Assembly (NCBI GenBank): GCA_030619365.1
Contig: JAUXBQ010000072.1
Coordinates: forward strand, 1-11,126
DNA length: 11,126 nucleotides
Source: a candidate division FCPU426 bacterium
Lineage (GTDB): Bacteria > Oederibacteriota > JAAXVQ01 > JAUVAV01
Direction: 5' to 3'
Positions within the stretch are counted from its first letter, which is position 1; each line of letters starts with the position of its first letter. A program made the translations under genes and the position numbers. Below are positions 1 to 5,950 of the stretch, one piece after another. The notes beneath the pieces were generated by a model, which was not told the DNA's origin, made no database searches, and saw only the letters and a list, made by a program, of their open reading frames with translations.

Positions 1-112
<112 letters not shown>

Positions 113-144
113 CAGAACAACTTAGCCAGCTACGATCCGTAAAG

Positions 145-1071
145 TTACCTCACGCCAGCTTCGAGTATTTCCAGCGTTTTCGCCCTGGCATCCATCCTGG
201 CTTTTACTCCATATGGCAAGGTCACCTGGTTGGCGATATGCCCCACCGGCAAGCCGGAATACACCGGCACGCCCAGGGGGCGCAGGCGGTCAATCAGCAC
301 TTCCCGCAGCCAAAAACTGGGACGCGTTTTTCGGGGTTCGCAATCCGTGAATTTCCCCAGCACAATACCGGCCGCGTCTTTGAGTTTCCCGGCTGCCAGC
401 AATTGCGTGAGCATGCGGTCTATGCGGTAAGGCTCCTCGCCGATGTCCTCCAGAAAAACAATCCGGTTCCGGGTCCGTACTTCGTAGGGCGCGCCCAGAC
501 TGGCGGCCAGCAAAGACAAAGTGCCTCCGGTCATTCGCCCGCTGGTTTGTCCCGAACGCAGCGTCTGCCCGCCCACAGCCGGGATCTTTCCAAGGGGCTG
601 CGAAGAGAACACCGCGCGCTGCAGCCATTTCCAGGACCAGTCGCTGATACCCGTGGACGCCCCGGGCATGGGGCCCCAGAAACTGACCAGGCCAACCTTT
701 TGCAGGGCCAGATGCAGCAGGGTGAGGTCCGAGAACCCGACCAGCACCTTGGGATGACGACGCAGACGATCCAGGTCGAGGTGCTCCAGTAAACGGGAGA
801 CGCCATAGCCCCCGCGCGTGCAAAACACCCCTTTTATTTGGGGAGAAGTAAAAGCCCGCTCAAGGTCCGAGCTGCGGGCGCGGTCCGGGCCGGCTAAATA
901 ACCCTGACGCTGACGGGCCGTGCGTCCGCTATGCACCTGGAATCCCAGGGCTTGCAGCCGGGTTTGGGCCCGGGAAACCATGCTGGGATCGCGCGGAGGA
1001 GAAGCCGGGGAGAGCAGGGCGACATGATCGCCGGTCTGCAGGCAGGAGGGGCGGAGCAGGGAGCCGGGCAT
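145..1071 (-). CDS. ldcA: LD-carboxypeptidase (peptidase family S66, LdcA/MccF-like)
   Basis: The 308-aa product belongs to the S66 serine peptidases, which remove the terminal D-alanine from murein tetrapeptides in the cytoplasm during peptidoglycan recycling. MccF relatives cleave microcin C instead. The family Ser-Glu-His triad is visible: Ser114 in GFSDLT, Glu208 in FLEDIGEEPYRIDRML, and His278 in GLPVGH followed by the conserved LPYG. The N-terminal GDHVALLSPAS strand and the RGGYG motif (about 86-90) also fit. Length is normal for the family, and no signal peptide is seen. I chose the ATG at 1071 because longer readings run into spmB. The ATG lies 1 nt after the spmB stop (1073-1075) and has no good ribosome binding site, so it probably depends on translational coupling to spmB. 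The function call is firm; the exact substrate is inferred. Confidence 0.93.
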   Translation of the reverse strand: MPGSLLRPSCLQTGDHVALLSPASPPRDPSMVSRAQTRLQALGFQVHSGRTARQRQGYLAGPDRARSSDLERAFTSPQIKGVFCTRGGYGVSRLLEHLDLDRLRRHPKVLVGFSDLTLLHLALQKVGLVSFWGPMPGASTGISDWSWKWLQRAVFSSQPLGKIPAVGGQTLRSGQTSGRMTGGTLSLLAASLGAPYEVRTRNRIVFLEDIGEEPYRIDRMLTQLLAAGKLKDAAGIVLGKFTDCEPRKTRPSFWLREVLIDRLRPLGVPVYSGLPVGHIANQVTLPYGVKARMDARAKTLEILEAGVR

Positions 1072-1072
1072 C

Positions 1073-1606
1073 TTAGAAGAGCAGGCGGCACACGATGTAG
1101 GCGGCCACCACGCCGGTGAGATCTCCCAGCAGGGAAGCGGGCAGGGCATGCCGGGTTTTGCGGATAGCCACGGACCCGAAATAAATCGCCAGCACGTAGA
1201 ACGTGGTTTCCGTGCTGCCTTCCATCACGCTGACCAGGCGCCCGATGAAACCGTCCGGTCCGAAGGTTTTAAAGACGTCGGATATCAGGCCCAGGGTGCC
1301 GGAACCGGACAGGGGACGTAAGAGCGCCACGGGCAGGGCCTCGGGCGGAAAGCCGACCAGACTGGTGAGAGGGCGCAGCAGGCCGACCAGCAGGTCCATG
1401 GCCCCGCTGGCGCGGAACATGCCGATGGCCACCAGGATACCCACCAGGTAGGGAATGATTTTCACGCCGATCCAAAACCCTTCCTTGGCGCCCTCTATAA
1501 AACTTTCGTACACCCGGATTTTGCGGAACGCGTAGGCGTACAGGGGAATGCCCAACAGGAGCAGGGGAACGACCCAGTGGGCGGCGGCATTCAGAAAATC
1601 TTTCAT
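1073..1606 (-). CDS. spmB: Spore maturation protein SpmB family membrane protein
   Basis: This 177-aa, very hydrophobic protein matches SpmB (nucleoside recognition/Gate domain). Family features include the PYLVGILVAIGMFRASGAMD segment (about 52-71), the ALLRPLSGSGTLGL loop, and the SVMEGSTETTFYVLAIYFGSV segment. About four to five membrane spans are apparent. In Bacillus subtilis SpmA and SpmB help dehydrate the spore core, but homologues are common in non-sporulators, where the role is unknown and may be transport. The start codon overlaps the spmA stop by 4 nt (ATGA at 1606-1603), and a GGGAGGT ribosome binding site lies about 8 nt upstream inside spmA. It is therefore the middle gene of the spmA-spmB-ldcA operon. 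Confidence 0.93.
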   Translation of the reverse strand: MKDFLNAAAHWVVPLLLLGIPLYAYAFRKIRVYESFIEGAKEGFWIGVKIIPYLVGILVAIGMFRASGAMDLLVGLLRPLTSLVGFPPEALPVALLRPLSGSGTLGLISDVFKTFGPDGFIGRLVSVMEGSTETTFYVLAIYFGSVAIRKTRHALPASLLGDLTGVVAAYIVCRLLF

Positions 1607-2214
1607 GCGGCTTGACCTCCCTGGGGATCGTCCTGGCGGAAAAGGGGCAGCCGGGAGAAAGCTTTGGCGGCCAGCACAGCCACCACGGTGGAACAGGTGG
1701 TGGCCAAAATGGCGGCAATGATAATTTCCGAGGGATTGTGCGAGCCCGCGGCCACGCGGAGTCCGATTACCATGGCCGGGACGAGCTGCACGGAGCTGGA
1801 ATTAAGGGCCAGAAACGTGCACATGGCGTCAGTGGCGGTTTCTTTATCCGGGTTCAGTTCCTGCAGTTCCTGCATGGCTTTCAGACCCATGGGCGTGGCA
1901 GCGTCTCCCAGACCCAGCATGTTGGCCCCGATGTTCAGCGCAATGGCGCCCAGGGCCGGATGGTCGGCCGGCACTTTGGGGAAAAGCCAGCGAAACAGGG
2001 GCCGCAGCGCCCGGGCCAAGGCTTGCACCAGGCCGGCGTCCTGCGCCACCCGCATGAGCCCCAGGAAGAGTGCCATGGCGCCGATCAGCCCTATCGCAAG
2101 CTCCACCGCGCTTTTGGCCGAAAGAAAGGCCGCGGAGGAAACTTCGGGCATGGTGCCGCGGATGGCCGCGGTCAGGACGGCCAACACGATCAATCCCAGC
2201 CAGACAATATTCAT
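1603..2214 (-). CDS. spmA: Spore maturation protein SpmA family membrane protein
   Basis: This 203-aa polytopic membrane protein matches SpmA. It starts with MNIVWLGLIVLAV, resembling the usual family N-terminus, and carries the conserved LNIGANMLGLGDAATPMG block (about 92-109) followed by the TFLALNSSSVQLVPAMVIGLR block. The Gate/nucleoside-recognition domain suggests a transporter-like fold, and it normally acts with SpmB. An in-frame ATG lies two codons upstream at 2220. I prefer 2214 because the only purine-rich site, GGGGG, sits 8 nt before it but just 2 nt before the 2220 ATG, and because family members usually begin at this point. It is first in the operon with spmB and ldcA. No clear promoter was found in front of it; GATAAT at 2264-2259 (minus) has no matching -35. 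Confidence 0.92.
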   Translation of the reverse strand: MNIVWLGLIVLAVLTAAIRGTMPEVSSAAFLSAKSAVELAIGLIGAMALFLGLMRVAQDAGLVQALARALRPLFRWLFPKVPADHPALGAIALNIGANMLGLGDAATPMGLKAMQELQELNPDKETATDAMCTFLALNSSSVQLVPAMVIGLRVAAGSHNPSEIIIAAILATTCSTVVAVLAAKAFSRLPLFRQDDPQGGQAA

Positions 2215-2231
2215 GCGCATAACCCCCGGTC

Positions 2232-2301
2232 GTAGGGAACGGTTCCCCGACCTGAATGATTATCGAAGACGGGATTCCCTCCGGTTGCGACCGTTCCCTA
2301 C
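2232..2301. repeat. Inverted repeat with 12-bp perfect arms (GTAGGGAACGGT)
   Basis: GTAGGGAACGGT at 2232-2243 is exactly complementary to ACCGTTCCCTAC at 2290-2301, with a 46-nt spacer holding further partial symmetry (GGTTCCCCGACC). It lies just upstream of spmA between divergent genes. From memory it resembles the GTAGGGG...CCCCTAC class of small intergenic repeats of many bacterial genomes. It could also form a hairpin in the spmA leader or serve as an operator. Confidence 0.7.
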
Positions 2302-2384
2302 ATCTTTGCGTGCACCAAAACAAATTCATTGTAGCGGCCGTGCCACGCGGGGTCAATGCAATAGTGTTTTCGCTCCGCCCCGGG

Positions 2385-2413
2385 GTGAAAGTCGGGGGAG
2401 GATATGCTATACT
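2385..2413 (+). promoter_or_regulatory. Probable sigma70-type promoter of the pilZ-rfbC pair
   Basis: An extended -10, TGCTATACT (hexamer TATACT at 2408-2413), stands 17 bp after GTGAAA (2385-2390), a 4/6 match to TTGACA. Transcription would start near 2420, giving a short leader of about 19 nt that carries the strong AGGAGGTGA ribosome binding site starting near 2423. Confidence 0.5.
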
Positions 2414-2438
2414 TTGGTGCCAGAGGAGGTGACCAGTC

Positions 2439-2750
2439 ATGACCGATGAACGCCGAAAATTCGCGAGAGTCGCCTGCTACATGATTGCCAGGCAAACCAG
2501 GACCAGCGGTGAAGAAGAGGATTTTTTCGGTACGGTCCGCAATATGTCGATCGGCGGCGCCATGATAGAAACCGAACAGACCGTGTTACCGGGCGTCCAG
2601 GTGGATCTGGCCTTTCTGCTGGAAGAGAATCAACAAATCTGGGAAGGCCGGGGACAGGTCGTGTGGTCGCGGAAAAAAGGAGAGAAAAACGTGATGGGCC
2701 TGCAATTTTCAGAACCGCTGGAAGAAAACTGGAGACAATCCTTGGCGTAG
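2439..2750 (+). CDS. Small stand-alone PilZ domain protein (probable cyclic-di-GMP receptor)
   Basis: This 103-aa protein is essentially one PilZ domain. Both parts of the c-di-GMP binding signature are present: RxxxR at residues 6-10 (RKFAR) and (D/N)xSxxG at 35-40 (NMSIGG). A beta-strand-rich remainder ends in GLQFSEPLEENWR. Such proteins bind cyclic-di-GMP and change motility, surface attachment or polysaccharide output through a partner that cannot be told from sequence. A strong AGGAGGTGA ribosome binding site precedes the ATG. The next gene, rfbC, starts 23 nt after the stop, suggesting co-transcription and perhaps a shared role in the cell surface. No membrane segment or signal peptide is seen. 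Confidence 0.85.
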   Translation: MTDERRKFARVACYMIARQTRTSGEEEDFFGTVRNMSIGGAMIETEQTVLPGVQVDLAFLLEENQQIWEGRGQVVWSRKKGEKNVMGLQFSEPLEENWRQSLA

Positions 2751-2773
2751 CCGGGGAGGCGCAGGAGTCAGCC

Positions 2774-3316
2774 ATGAAATTCACGCCCATGCAAATCCCG
2801 GGAGTCATCCGGATTGAACCCCACGTGATTAAGGATAATCGCGGGTTTTTCTGGGAGTCCTACCATAAACTCCGTTTTGCCGAAAACGGGATCGCCGAGG
2901 AATTCGTACAGGATAATCACAGCCAATCAAAGTACGGGGTATTGCGGGGGCTGCACTACCAAAAAAACCCGCATGCCCAGGGAAAATTGGTGCGCGCGCT
3001 GCGGGGAGCAATTTTCGACGTGGCCGTGGACATCCGCCGCCATTCGCCCACGTTCGGCCGCTGGGTGGGCGAGACACTAAGCGCCGAGAACCGGATCATG
3101 CTTTACATCCCCGCGGGTTTCGCGCACGGATTCTGCGCGCTGGAGAACGATACCGAGGTCCATTATAAAACCACCGCCATCTATTCGCCGCAGCACGACG
3201 CCGGCCTGCTCTGGGACGACCCGGAGATCGGGGTGCGCTGGCCGGATATTGACGGGGTGTACCTGCTTTCCGAAAAAGACCTGCAGAACTCTCCGCTTAG
3301 TGAAATAGAGGAATAA
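2774..3316 (+). CDS. rfbC: dTDP-4-dehydrorhamnose 3,5-epimerase
   Basis: The 180-aa product is RmlC/RfbC, the cupin-fold enzyme that epimerises C3 and C5 of dTDP-4-keto-6-deoxyglucose in dTDP-L-rhamnose synthesis for lipopolysaccharide or other surface glycans. Visible signatures are the N-terminal DNRGFFWESY segment (21-30), VLRGLHYQ with catalytic His61, GKLVRALRGAIFDVAVDIR (70-88), IPAGFAHGF (112-120), the catalytic-type Tyr131 in VHYKT, and WDDP (147-150) near the C-terminus. Length is normal. I chose the ATG at 2774, preceded by GGAG; longer readings run into the pilZ gene. The other rhamnose genes (rfbA, B, D) are not in the window. The gene ends 15 nt before repeat element A. Confidence 0.95.
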   Translation: MKFTPMQIPGVIRIEPHVIKDNRGFFWESYHKLRFAENGIAEEFVQDNHSQSKYGVLRGLHYQKNPHAQGKLVRALRGAIFDVAVDIRRHSPTFGRWVGETLSAENRIMLYIPAGFAHGFCALENDTEVHYKTTAIYSPQHDAGLLWDDPEIGVRWPDIDGVYLLSEKDLQNSPLSEIEE

Positions 3317-3329
3317 CCGAAGAAAAAAC

Positions 3330-3484
3330 AAGATCACCACGAAGGACACGAAAAAAAGCAAAGGCGGATCACGAAGAGCACGAAGAAAAAATTAAGGGTA
3401 AAAGCTTTCAAGCCTTTACCCTTTTTATTATTCTTTTCTTCGTGTCCTTCGTGTTCAGTCTTCGTGCTCTTCGTGGTAATCTTT
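3330..3484. repeat. Composite CACGAAG repeat, element A (head-to-head halves, long imperfect hairpin)
   Basis: The left half (3330-3403) and right half (3414-3484) are inverted copies of one unit. Left reads AGATCACCACGAAGGACACG, then GATCACGAAGAGCACGAAG, then AAGGGTAAAA. Right, read on the minus strand, gives AAGATTACCACGAAGAGCAC, then CACGAAGGACACGAAG, then AAGGGTAAAG. The CACGAAG words recur with a 9-nt step. It fills the space between the convergent stops of rfbC and hydC, 15 and 11 nt away. Confidence 0.85.
3394..3430. terminator. Probable bidirectional rho-independent terminator inside repeat element A
   Basis: AAGGGTAAA (3394-3402) pairs perfectly with TTTACCCTT (3415-3423), and a short inner GCTT/AAGC helix extends the stem. 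On the plus strand the stem runs into TTTTTATTATT; on the minus strand it runs into AATTTTTTC. It can thus end transcripts of both rfbC and hydC. The stem is AT-rich, so its strength is uncertain. Confidence 0.55.
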
Positions 3485-3494
3485 TTCTGAAAAC

Positions 3495-4007
3495 CTAGGC
3501 CGGGGTGGGCGCGGTTTTTTCGGTATCCTGGGAGAGCACCCGGTTGAGTATTTCCGGCACTTGCTGAGGCGTGACCTGACTGAACACCTTGTCATTAATA
3601 GTCACCACCGGCGCCAGGCCGCATACGCCCAGGCACCGGGTATTTTCGAGAGAGTACAGCCCGTCCTTGGTCGTTTCGCCCAGCTCGATGCCCAATTCTG
3701 TTTTGAAAGCCTCCAAAATATTATCCGCGCCTTTGACAAAGCAGGCGGTTCCCAGGCAGACGGAAATCGCATACTTTCCCCGGGGCTTGAGGCGGAAGAA
3801 ATGATAAAAGGTCGAAACGCCGCTTACGGTGGAGGTCGGAACTTGCAGGCGCTGCGCCACCTCATACATGTGCGCCTGGGACAGAAAGCCGTAATAATCC
3901 TGGACCTTGTGCAGCACGGCCATTAAAAAACTCTCGGGATGCTCCCGGCCCAGGCACTCCTCGATAAAGGCGACCACGTCCGGGTGAAGCGTACTTTGGT
4001 TCGTCAT
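3495..4007 (-). CDS. hydC: NuoE-like [2Fe-2S] subunit of trimeric [FeFe] hydrogenase (HydC/HndA type)
   Basis: This 170-aa protein is of the NADH dehydrogenase 24-kDa (NuoE) family: a helical N-terminal part followed by a thioredoxin-like [2Fe-2S] domain. The four cluster cysteines are Cys84 and Cys89 (CLGTAC) and Cys125 and Cys129 (CLGVC). The conserved VSGVSTFYHFF segment (62-71) also fits. It relays electrons next to the NuoF-like subunit. Its ATG overlaps the hydA stop by one base (TAATG), with a GGGGGA ribosome binding site in the hydA end, so translation is probably coupled. It comes last in the operon, after hydB and hydA; from memory the NuoE-like gene is usually first in hydCBA and hndABCD operons. 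Confidence 0.93.
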   Translation of the reverse strand: MTNQSTLHPDVVAFIEECLGREHPESFLMAVLHKVQDYYGFLSQAHMYEVAQRLQVPTSTVSGVSTFYHFFRLKPRGKYAISVCLGTACFVKGADNILEAFKTELGIELGETTKDGLYSLENTRCLGVCGLAPVVTINDKVFSQVTPQQVPEILNRVLSQDTEKTAPTPA

Positions 4008-5761
4008 TACTTTATCCCCCGCGGCTCACGGGGAGTATAGTGCGTGTGCAGCAGATGGTGGGCTTTTTCGCTCCCCGGCCGGCCAAGAAAATTTTCGTAG
4101 AGCTCCAGAATAAACGGATTTTCGTGGGATTTTCTTACTTTTTTCTTCTCGTCGATCATGTACAGCGCCTGGGCCCGCAGACGGATAAGGTCGCGGTCCA
4201 GCACGTAGCGCCCCTCGGAGGGGTAGGGCTGGCCGCCGCCGCCGACGCAGCCGCCCGGGCAGGCCATAAGTTCAATCAAATGGTACTGTTTTTTACCGGC
4301 TTTGACCTTTTCCAGAATGGTCTGGGCATTGGTCAGACCGTTGGCCACGGCGACGTTCAGGGTCTGGCTGCCGACCTTGATCGAGGCCTCTTTCAATCCC
4401 TCGACCTGGCGGACCTGCGTAAAGTTCAAATCCCGCAAAGGTTCGCCAGTGATTTTTTCGGCCGCCGTGCGAAGCGTGGCTTCCATCACGCCGCCGGTGG
4501 TGCCGAAAAGATCGGCCGCGCCGGACGAGAATCCGAGCGGATTATCGAAATCATTGTCCGGCAGCTTGGTGAAATCAATACCATAGGCCTTGACCATCCA
4601 GGCGAATTCCCGGGTCGTGAGCACGGCGTCCGTGAAAGGCTGTCCGGTCGCCGTGTAGTGCTCTGGCCGGAAAATTTCGAATTTTTTGGCCGTGCAGGGC
4701 ATGATCCCCACCACGTAAATGTTTTTGGGATCCAGGGACTTTAACTCGGCGTAATAAGTCTTGAGTAAGACCGAGAGCATGGTCATGGGCGAACGGCAAC
4801 TGGAAGCGTGGGGAATCAGCTCGGGATAGAAATGCTCCATATAGCTGATCCAGCCGGGTGAGCAGGAGGTGAGCAGCGGCAGATTTTCATTTTTCTTTAT
4901 CCGCAGCACGAGCTCGTGCGCCTCTTCCACTACGGTCAGGTCGGCGCCGAAATTCGTGTCAAACACCGCGTCGAATCCCAGGCGGCGCAGGGCGGTCACG
5001 GTCTGAAACGTGGCCGGCGTACCGGCCGGGAGGCCGAAGTCTTCGCCGATCGCGGCCCGGATGGAAGGCGCGATTTGCGCCACCACGTGCTTGGCGGGAT
5101 CGGCCAGGGCGGCCCAGACTTCATCCGTGAAGCGCTTTTCCTGAAAGGCCGCGGTGGGGCAGACATTAATGCACTGTCCGCAATTGATGCAGACCGAATC
5201 GGCCAGGGGCGCCTCGAAGGCCGGGGTCACCACGGTCTTGACCCCGCGGTGCATCTGGGTGAGATTGTGCACGCCCTGCACCTCGGAGCACATGCGCACG
5301 CAGCGGTAGCAGAGGATGCATTTTTCGGAATCGCGGATGACCGAGAGGCTGGAAGTCTCGAGCGGGAACGTTTTGCGCTCGCCTTCATACAGGCGTTCGC
5401 GCACGCCCAGTGTGTAGGCCAGGTTTTGCAGTTCGCACTGGCCGTCGCGCTCGCAGGTTTGGCAGTCTTGCGGGTGGTTGTCCAGAATAAGCTCGACCAA
5501 GTCGCGCCGGGCCTGGCGGATTTCAGGCGAGTTGGTCTGAATGGTCATGCCCTCCCGCACCTCGGTGGAGCAGGAGGTCTGGAACGTGCGAGCCCCGTCC
5601 ACCTCCACGATACAGATACGGCAGGCGCCCTCCAGGGACAGGTCCGGGTGGTAGCACAGCCGGGGGATATGGATGCCGATGGTTTGCGCGGCCTCCATGA
5701 TCGTGGTCTGCTCCGGCACCGTCACCGGCGTGTTGTCGATGGTCAGTTTAATCTTTTTCAT
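4007..5761 (-). CDS. hydA: [FeFe] hydrogenase catalytic subunit HydA (HndD type)
   Basis: The 584-aa soluble protein carries every expected cofactor site. N-terminal [2Fe-2S]: Cys36, 47, 50, 64. His-ligated [4Fe-4S]: His96, Cys100, 103, 109. Two [4Fe-4S]: Cys148/151/154/158 and Cys191/194/197/201. The H-cluster has motif L1 TSCSPGW (298-304, Cys300), L2 MPCTAKK (354-360, Cys356) and L3 MACPGGCVGGGGQP (499-512, Cys501 and Cys505). A C-terminal small-subunit-type segment (about 545-575) ends in HLLHTHY. L1 has Ser301 where prototype enzymes have the proton-relay cysteine (TSCCP). The protein lacks the extra C-terminal [2Fe-2S] domain that I recall in Thermotoga HydA. With HydB and HydC it should make an NAD(H)- and ferredoxin-linked enzyme. 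The start has an AAGG ribosome binding site 8 nt upstream, wedged beside repeat element B. Maturases HydEFG are not in the window. Confidence 0.97.
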   Translation of the reverse strand: MKKIKLTIDNTPVTVPEQTTIMEAAQTIGIHIPRLCYHPDLSLEGACRICIVEVDGARTFQTSCSTEVREGMTIQTNSPEIRQARRDLVELILDNHPQDCQTCERDGQCELQNLAYTLGVRERLYEGERKTFPLETSSLSVIRDSEKCILCYRCVRMCSEVQGVHNLTQMHRGVKTVVTPAFEAPLADSVCINCGQCINVCPTAAFQEKRFTDEVWAALADPAKHVVAQIAPSIRAAIGEDFGLPAGTPATFQTVTALRRLGFDAVFDTNFGADLTVVEEAHELVLRIKKNENLPLLTSCSPGWISYMEHFYPELIPHASSCRSPMTMLSVLLKTYYAELKSLDPKNIYVVGIMPCTAKKFEIFRPEHYTATGQPFTDAVLTTREFAWMVKAYGIDFTKLPDNDFDNPLGFSSGAADLFGTTGGVMEATLRTAAEKITGEPLRDLNFTQVRQVEGLKEASIKVGSQTLNVAVANGLTNAQTILEKVKAGKKQYHLIELMACPGGCVGGGGQPYPSEGRYVLDRDLIRLRAQALYMIDEKKKVRKSHENPFILELYENFLGRPGSEKAHHLLHTHYTPREPRGIK

Positions 5762-5779
5762 ACTTCACACCTTAAAAAG

Positions 5780-5944
5780 ATTTATCCACGAAGGACACGA
5801 AGGAAAAGATTAGCCACGAAGAGCACGAAGAAAGGCAAAATAATAAAGGGTTTAAAATCATAAAGTATTAAAGATTTTAACCCTTATTTTCTTTCTTTGT
5901 GTTTCTTCGTGCTCTATTTCTTTTCTTCGTGCTCTTCGTGATCC
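5780..5944. repeat. Composite CACGAAG repeat, element B (head-to-head halves) inside the hyd operon
   Basis: The left half (5780-5859) runs CCACGAAGGACACGAAG, then CCACGAAGAGCACGAAG, then AAAGGGTTTAAAATC. The right half (5873-5944), read on the minus strand, gives GATCACGAAGAGCACGAAG, then AGAGCACGAAG, then AAGGGTTAAAATC. The core TTAAAATC (5852-5859) pairs with GATTTTAA (5873-5880), continued by GGG/CCC. It fills almost all of the 189-nt hydB-hydA gap, ending 7 nt from the hydB stop and starting about 19 nt before the hydA ATG. Confidence 0.85.
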
Positions 5945-5950
5945 GTTTTT

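Noticed and set aside
1072..1149. Longer ldcA start at 1149 within spmB
   Set aside because: The added 26 residues are the spmB 3' end read in another frame and have no similarity to the LdcA N-terminus; the ATG at 1071 fits the family.
3330..3484. CRISPR array
   Set aside because: The CACGAAG words are only 7-16 nt, lie in inverted order, and there are no uniform spacers or cas genes.
4007..5761. NuoG subunit of complex I rather than a hydrogenase
   Set aside because: The N-terminal clusters are shared with NuoG, but L1, L2 and L3 H-cluster motifs are all present, so it is a hydrogenase.
4916..5863. 315-codon plus-strand open frame opposite hydA
   Set aside because: It is antisense to cofactor-rich hydA and enters repeat element B. 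Its His/Gly/Ala-rich content is typical of reverse reading of GC-rich genes.
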